Below the pieces are notes generated by a model. That model was not told the origin of the DNA, did not search any database, and saw only the letters and a program-made list of their open reading frames with translations. The translations under genes were made by a program, and so were the position numbers. Shown one piece after another: positions 60,536-64,000 of a DNA stretch of 64,000 nt (position 1 is the stretch's first letter; each line of letters opens with the position of its first letter). The stretch spans positions 1,240,001 through 1,304,000 of the forward strand of contig NZ_CP029190.1 of the NCBI RefSeq assembly GCF_008642295.1, in the 5' to 3' direction. The stretch is from Streptomyces venezuelae (GTDB lineage: Bacteria > Actinomycetota > Actinomycetes > Streptomycetales > Streptomycetaceae).

Positions 60536-61614
60536 GCTTGCTCCTTCTTCGAAGGTGTGAGGCGGGTGAGGGCGGTGATGCGCAGGAGGCCGCCGGGCAG
60601 GAACAGCACGACCAGGACGACGGCCGCGCCGTACAGGTAGCGGGACGCCTCGCCCGGGGAGACCCCGCCGGTGCCGGGGGCGGACACCAGTGGGAGGGCG
60701 TCGCTGTAACGGGTGAGCAGCTGGGGCAGCAGGGAGACGAAGGCGGCACCGACGACGGCGCCGGCCACCGAGCCCAGCCCGCCGATGACGATCATGGCGA
60801 GGTATTCGAGGGACAGCACCATGCCGAAGTAGTCGGGCACGGTCCGCTGGAAGACCAGGGCCAGCAGCACCCCGGCCAGGCCGGCGTACATCGAGGACAG
60901 GACGAACACGGCGGCCCGGTAGCGGGCCACCGGCACACCCATCACCCCGGCGGCGATGGTGTGGTCGCGGATGGCGTTCATGGCCCGGCCGGGGCGGCCC
61001 CGCAGGACGCCCCGGGCGAACAGGGCGCAGGCCAGCAGGGCGGCCAGGGCGACGTACCAGAGCTTCTCGGCGGACTGGAACGGGACGGCGGCGACCACGG
61101 TCTCGGTGTCGTCGAAGGTGAGGCCGAAGAGGGACAGCGGCTCGACGGAGCGGCCGTTGAACCCGCCGGTCAGGCTGGTGGCGTTGAACAGCACGTGCTG
61201 GCCGATGAAGATCAGGGCGAGGGTGGCGATGCCGAGGTAGGCGCCGCGCAGCCGGCCGGCGATGGGGCTGAACAGCCCGCCGACCGCCCCGGTGAGGGCG
61301 ACGGCCAGCACTGCGGCCAGCCAGCTGGGCAGCCCCAGCCCGACCAGTTCGTGCCCGCCGGCCTTCGTACCGTCCCCGGCCAGGGCGCAGTACCCGTACG
61401 CGCCGACGGCGAGGAAGAACGCGTGCCCCATGGAGAGCTGGCCGGTGGCCCCGGTGAGCAGGTTGAGGCCGATGGCCCCGATGGCGGCTGCGATGGCGAA
61501 CAGGCCCGCCTGGAGCCAGAACCGGTCGAGGTAGAAGGGCAGGGCGAGGAGCACCACGGCCCCGGCGGCCCACAGGGCCCGGCGGACAAGGTCAGAGCGG
61601 ACAAGGTCAGACAC
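60532..61614 (-). CDS. Branched-chain amino acid ABC transporter permease (LivM-like)
   Basis: The 360-residue inner-membrane permease has about ten hydrophobic segments. GLNLLTGATGQLSMGHAFFLAVGAYGYC is the LivM signature, and GRAMNAIRDHTIAAGVMGVPVARYRAAVFVLSSMYAGLAG is the EAA-like cytoplasmic loop contacting the ATPases. A 15-bp direct repeat at its start encodes SDLVRSDLVR. It overlaps LivH by 8 bases and livK by 4, typical of one coupled operon. Confidence 0.92.
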   Translation of the reverse strand: MSDLVRSDLVRRALWAAGAVVLLALPFYLDRFWLQAGLFAIAAAIGAIGLNLLTGATGQLSMGHAFFLAVGAYGYCALAGDGTKAGGHELVGLGLPSWLAAVLAVALTGAVGGLFSPIAGRLRGAYLGIATLALIFIGQHVLFNATSLTGGFNGRSVEPLSLFGLTFDDTETVVAAVPFQSAEKLWYVALAALLACALFARGVLRGRPGRAMNAIRDHTIAAGVMGVPVARYRAAVFVLSSMYAGLAGVLLALVFQRTVPDYFGMVLSLEYLAMIVIGGLGSVAGAVVGAAFVSLLPQLLTRYSDALPLVSAPGTGGVSPGEASRYLYGAAVVLVVLFLPGGLLRITALTRLTPSKKEQA

Positions 61615-62497
61615 GCGCCAGCTCCTTCGTACCGAACAGGCCCGCCGGGCGGATCAGCAGGACCACGACCATCACCAGATAGGGCGCGAGATCGCCGATC
61701 CCGCGGCCGAGGAAGGTCAGTTGGCTCTGGTAGCCGGTGGCCAGGGCCTCGGTGACGCCGACGATCAGGCCGCCGGCCAGGGCCCCGGTGGTGGAGTCGA
61801 GGCCGCCGAGGATGGCGGCCGGGAAGGCCTTGAGGGCGGCCAGCGAGGTGGACCGCTCCAGGCCCGGGGTGGGGAACACGGTCAGGAACAGCGCGGCCAC
61901 GGCGGCCAGCGCCCCGGCCACGGCCCAGGCGGCGAGTGAGACCCGGCCCAGCCGGACGCCCATCAGCGCGGCGGTCTCCGGCTTCTCGGCGGCGGCGCGC
62001 ATGGCCACGCCCCAGGAGGTGTACCGGAAGACCAGCAGGAAGACGGTAATCAGCAGGCCGGCGGCGAGGATCGCGGCGATCCGGGTCTGGGCCAGGGTGA
62101 CCGGTCCGAGGCGTACCACCGCGCTGCCCCAGGGGTCGCCGAGTGAGAGGACGTCGGTGCCGATGCGGCGGGTGAGGTCGGTGATGAGCAGGATGTCGAC
62201 GCCGATGGTGACGATGGCCAGGACGCTCTGGTCCTGGCCCCGGTAGCGGCGCATGACGAGGAATTCGATGCCCGCGCCGACGGCGGCAGCCGCGGCCACC
62301 CCGACCGCGAGTGCGAGCCAGAAGCCGAGGTCCTCGTGGAGGGTCGCGGTGACATAGCCGCCGGCCAGCAGCAGCGAGGCGTGGGCGAAGTTGACCACCT
62401 CGGTGGCCTTGAAGATGACCACGAAGCCCAGCGCGATCAGGGCGTAGACGGAACCCATGGACAGCCCGCCGAGCAGCAGTTCGAGGAAGGTGCTCAT
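61607..62497 (-). CDS. Branched-chain amino acid ABC transporter permease (LivH-like)
   Basis: The 296-residue inner-membrane permease has about eight hydrophobic segments: LLLGGLSMGSVYALIALGFVVIFKATEVVNFAHASLLLAGGYV at the N-terminus is the LivH signature, and AMRAAAEKPETAALMGVRLGRVSLAAWAVAGALAA the cytoplasmic EAA-like loop. The ATG at 62497 is preceded by GGGGAGGAGG and overlaps the livG stop (ATGA, 62494-62497). It forms the membrane channel with LivM. Confidence 0.93.
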   Translation of the reverse strand: MSTFLELLLGGLSMGSVYALIALGFVVIFKATEVVNFAHASLLLAGGYVTATLHEDLGFWLALAVGVAAAAAVGAGIEFLVMRRYRGQDQSVLAIVTIGVDILLITDLTRRIGTDVLSLGDPWGSAVVRLGPVTLAQTRIAAILAAGLLITVFLLVFRYTSWGVAMRAAAEKPETAALMGVRLGRVSLAAWAVAGALAAVAALFLTVFPTPGLERSTSLAALKAFPAAILGGLDSTTGALAGGLIVGVTEALATGYQSQLTFLGRGIGDLAPYLVMVVVLLIRPAGLFGTKELARV

Positions 62498-63369
62498 GCC
62501 TCCTCCCCCAGGTAGGCCCGGACCACGGCCGGATCGTTCTGCACCTCGGCGGGGCTGCCCCCGCCGATCCGCTTTCCGAAGTCGAGTACGGTCACCGCGT
62601 CCGCGAGCCGCATCACCACCCCCATGTCGTGTTCGACCAGCACGATCGAGATGCCGAGACCGTCGCGGACACCGGCGATGACGGCGGCCGTGCGCTGCCG
62701 CTCGTCGGCCGTCATACCGGCGACGGGTTCGTCGAGGAGCAGCAGCCGGGGCTCTGTGCACAGGGCCCGGGCCAGCTCGACGAGCTTCTGTTTTCCGTAC
62801 GGAAGGGAGCCCGCGGGCGCCGCGAGATCGCCTTCCAGGCCGACGAACGCGGCGATCTCCCGGACCCGCTCGCGGTGCCGGCGGTCCTCGCGGGCGGCGG
62901 CCGGCAGCCGGAGGCCGGTGGCCAGGAATCCGGACCGCATCAGCCGGTGGCGGCCGAGCAGCAGGCTGTCGGCGACGGTGGTGTGCGGGGGCAGCGCCAG
63001 GTTCTGGAAGGTGCGGGCGACCCCGAGGGCGGCCACCGCGTGCGGGGCGAGGCCGGTGAGTTCGGTCCCGCCGAACCGGACACTGCCCGAGGTGGCCCGG
63101 TACACGCCGGAGAGCACGTTGAAGCAGGTGGACTTGCCGGCTCCGTTGGGGCCGATGACGGCGTGCACGCTGCCGGGCGCCACGGTGAAGGAGACCGCGT
63201 CGAGGGCGGTGAGTCCGGCGAACCGGACGGTGACGCCGTCGACGACGAGCTCGGCGGACACGGTCTCGGGGGACACCGTCTCGGGGGACCCGGTCTCGGG
63301 GGACCCGGTCTCGGGGGACCCGGTCTCGGGGGACCCGGTCTCGGGGGACCCGGTCTCGGGGGTGCTCAT
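62494..63369 (-). CDS. Branched-chain amino acid ABC transporter ATP-binding protein (LivG-like) with a PETGS repeat N-terminus
   Basis: The 291-residue ATPase begins with about 37 low-complexity residues made of seven copies of PETGS/PETVS, then the LivG domain: VHAVIGPNGAGKSTCFNVLSGV (Walker A), the LPYGKQKLVELARALCTEPRLLLLDEP signature/Walker B region, and IVLVEHDMGVVM switch. The ATG at 63369 overlaps the livF stop (63366-63369). The repeat is encoded by a 15-bp tandem array at 63256-63360, unusual for this family, and may vary in copy number. Confidence 0.92.
   Translation of the reverse strand: MSTPETGSPETGSPETGSPETGSPETGSPETVSPETVSAELVVDGVTVRFAGLTALDAVSFTVAPGSVHAVIGPNGAGKSTCFNVLSGVYRATSGSVRFGGTELTGLAPHAVAALGVARTFQNLALPPHTTVADSLLLGRHRLMRSGFLATGLRLPAAAREDRRHRERVREIAAFVGLEGDLAAPAGSLPYGKQKLVELARALCTEPRLLLLDEPVAGMTADERQRTAAVIAGVRDGLGISIVLVEHDMGVVMRLADAVTVLDFGKRIGGGSPAEVQNDPAVVRAYLGEEA
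63256..63360. repeat. 15-bp tandem repeat (7 units) encoding PETGS/PETVS in livG
   Basis: Seven consecutive 15-base units, the five nearest the start codon identical, the other two differing at one or two bases. It is in frame and adds a Pro/Glu/Thr/Ser linker to the LivG N-terminus. The near-identity of copies suggests recent slippage expansion. Confidence 0.85.
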
Positions 63370-64000
63370 GCGGACCACCTGCGCAGCTCCCGGGCGGGCC
63401 GGCGCGGCCCCGGCACCCCGGGCTCGCCGATGCCCAGGTAGCGGCGGCGGACCTCGTCGGAGGCCGCCAGCTCGGCGGCCGGGCCCTCCAGGGTGACCTC
63501 GCCGACCTCCAGTACGTACGCCCGGGAGGCCAGCCGCAGCGCCAGCGCCGCGTTCTGCTCGACCAGCAGCACGGACGTACCGGCGGCATTGATCTCGGTG
63601 ACCGTCTCGGCGATGGTCGCGGCCATCTTCGGAGCCAGCCCGAGGGACGGCTCGTCGAGCAGCAGCAGCCGGGGCCGGGCCATCAGGGCCCGCCCCAGGG
63701 CGAGCATCTGCTGCTCGCCGCCGGACAGCAGCCCGGCCCGCTGCCGGGACCGCCGGGCCAGCACCGGGAACAGCTCGTGCACCCGGGCGAGCGAGGCGGC
63801 CACTTCGGCCCGGGAGCCGGCCCGCGCACCGAGCGTCCCGGCCCGCAGGTTGTCCGCCACGCTCATCCGGGCGAACACCTGCCGCCCCTCCGGAACCTGT
63901 ACCACCCCGGCGGCCACCACCTCGGCCGGGCTCAGACCGTCCAGCGGCCGTCCGTCGAAGCTGATGCCTCCCCCGGTGACGGCGCCCCGGTGGAACCCCA
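63366..64000 (-). CDS. Branched-chain amino acid ABC transporter ATP-binding protein (LivF-like; partial, 5' end outside window)
   Basis: The visible C-terminal ~211 residues have VVQVPEGRQVFARMSVADNLRAG, LSGGEQQMLALGRALMARPRLLLLDEPSLGLAPKMA and VLLVEQNAALAL (LivF signature, Walker B and switch). The Walker A motif and start lie beyond base 64000. It completes the operon order livF-livG-livH-livM-livK. The protein likely pairs with LivG to energise uptake of branched-chain amino acids. Confidence 0.92.
   Translation of the reverse strand, partial: GFHRGAVTGGGISFDGRPLDGLSPAEVVAAGVVQVPEGRQVFARMSVADNLRAGTLGARAGSRAEVAASLARVHELFPVLARRSRQRAGLLSGGEQQMLALGRALMARPRLLLLDEPSLGLAPKMAATIAETVTEINAAGTSVLLVEQNAALALRLASRAYVLEVGEVTLEGPAAELAASDEVRRRYLGIGEPGVPGPRRPARELRRWSA

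Noticed and set aside
63256..63360. Tandem repeat considered as a CRISPR array
   Set aside because: Repeats are contiguous 15-bp units without spacers and are in frame within livG.
1..64000. tRNA, rRNA, riboswitch and intact insertion sequence
   Set aside because: None recognised by eye; a tRNAscan/Infernal run would be needed to exclude them firmly.

Overview
The window is chromosomal DNA from a high-GC actinomycete, almost certainly a Streptomyces. The evidence is very GC-rich codon usage, frequent GTG starts, an HrdB-type principal sigma factor with a long Lys/Ala-rich N-terminus, a Tat signal, a TIGR03086/mycothiol-type isomerase, and an ethylmalonyl-CoA gene cluster followed by psd and pssA. 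From memory, that last order resembles S. coelicolor; no database was searched.

Layout. Positions 1-2046 hold the end of one branched-chain amino acid ABC transporter: a permease-ATPase fusion followed by a LivG-type ATPase. A perfect 40-bp palindrome then precedes an aldo/keto reductase and a ricin-type lectin gene. Positions 3.5-7.9 kb carry housekeeping and accessory enzymes (methyltransferase, pterin dehydratase, Tat-exported flavoprotein, XRE/MmyB-like regulator, membrane protein). Positions 8.0-11.9 kb are a lower-GC island with a NACHT-family STAND NTPase whose helical-repeat C-terminus lies in another frame, so the gene looks frameshifted. Positions 12.0-24.8 kb hold folD, a methyltransferase, hrdB with a SigR-type promoter match, a MoxR-AAA/VWA-metallopeptidase pair, an APC permease, a membrane phosphodiesterase, an MBL hydrolase and a DedA protein.

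Positions 24.8-30.7 kb form a second accessory island. It contains an RHS/YD-repeat polymorphic toxin (embedded ricin domain, HINT domain, WHH-type HNH nuclease tip), its likely immunity gene, and a small extra ORF. The RHS gene has lost its 5' part at a sharp junction near 30540, where it abuts the inverted 3' tail of another gene. Positions 30.7-41.6 kb hold a mixed set of enzymes. Three belong to well-known families but lack key catalytic residues (aminotransferase-like, arginase-like, RidA-like). The set ends with an Rv2578c-type radical SAM gene preceded by a perfect GAAC-N4-GTTC SOS-box match. Positions 42.4-46.6 kb are an overlapping three-peptidase operon (M55, M20, S9).

Positions 48.1-57.5 kb carry the ethylmalonyl-CoA pathway: a duplicated 3-hydroxyacyl-CoA dehydrogenase, a TetR regulator, ccr, meaA, a CitE-like lyase, a MaoC-like hydratase and an acyl-CoA dehydrogenase. 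Together they would turn acetoacetyl/crotonyl-CoA into glyoxylate and propionyl-CoA precursors. psd and pssA (phosphatidylethanolamine synthesis) follow. A strong hairpin separates them from a second, convergent Liv transporter operon (livF-livG-livH-livM-livK) that runs off the right edge.

I saw no rRNA, tRNA, CRISPR array or intact insertion sequence. Starts were chosen by ribosome-binding site and family alignment from memory, so several are uncertain.
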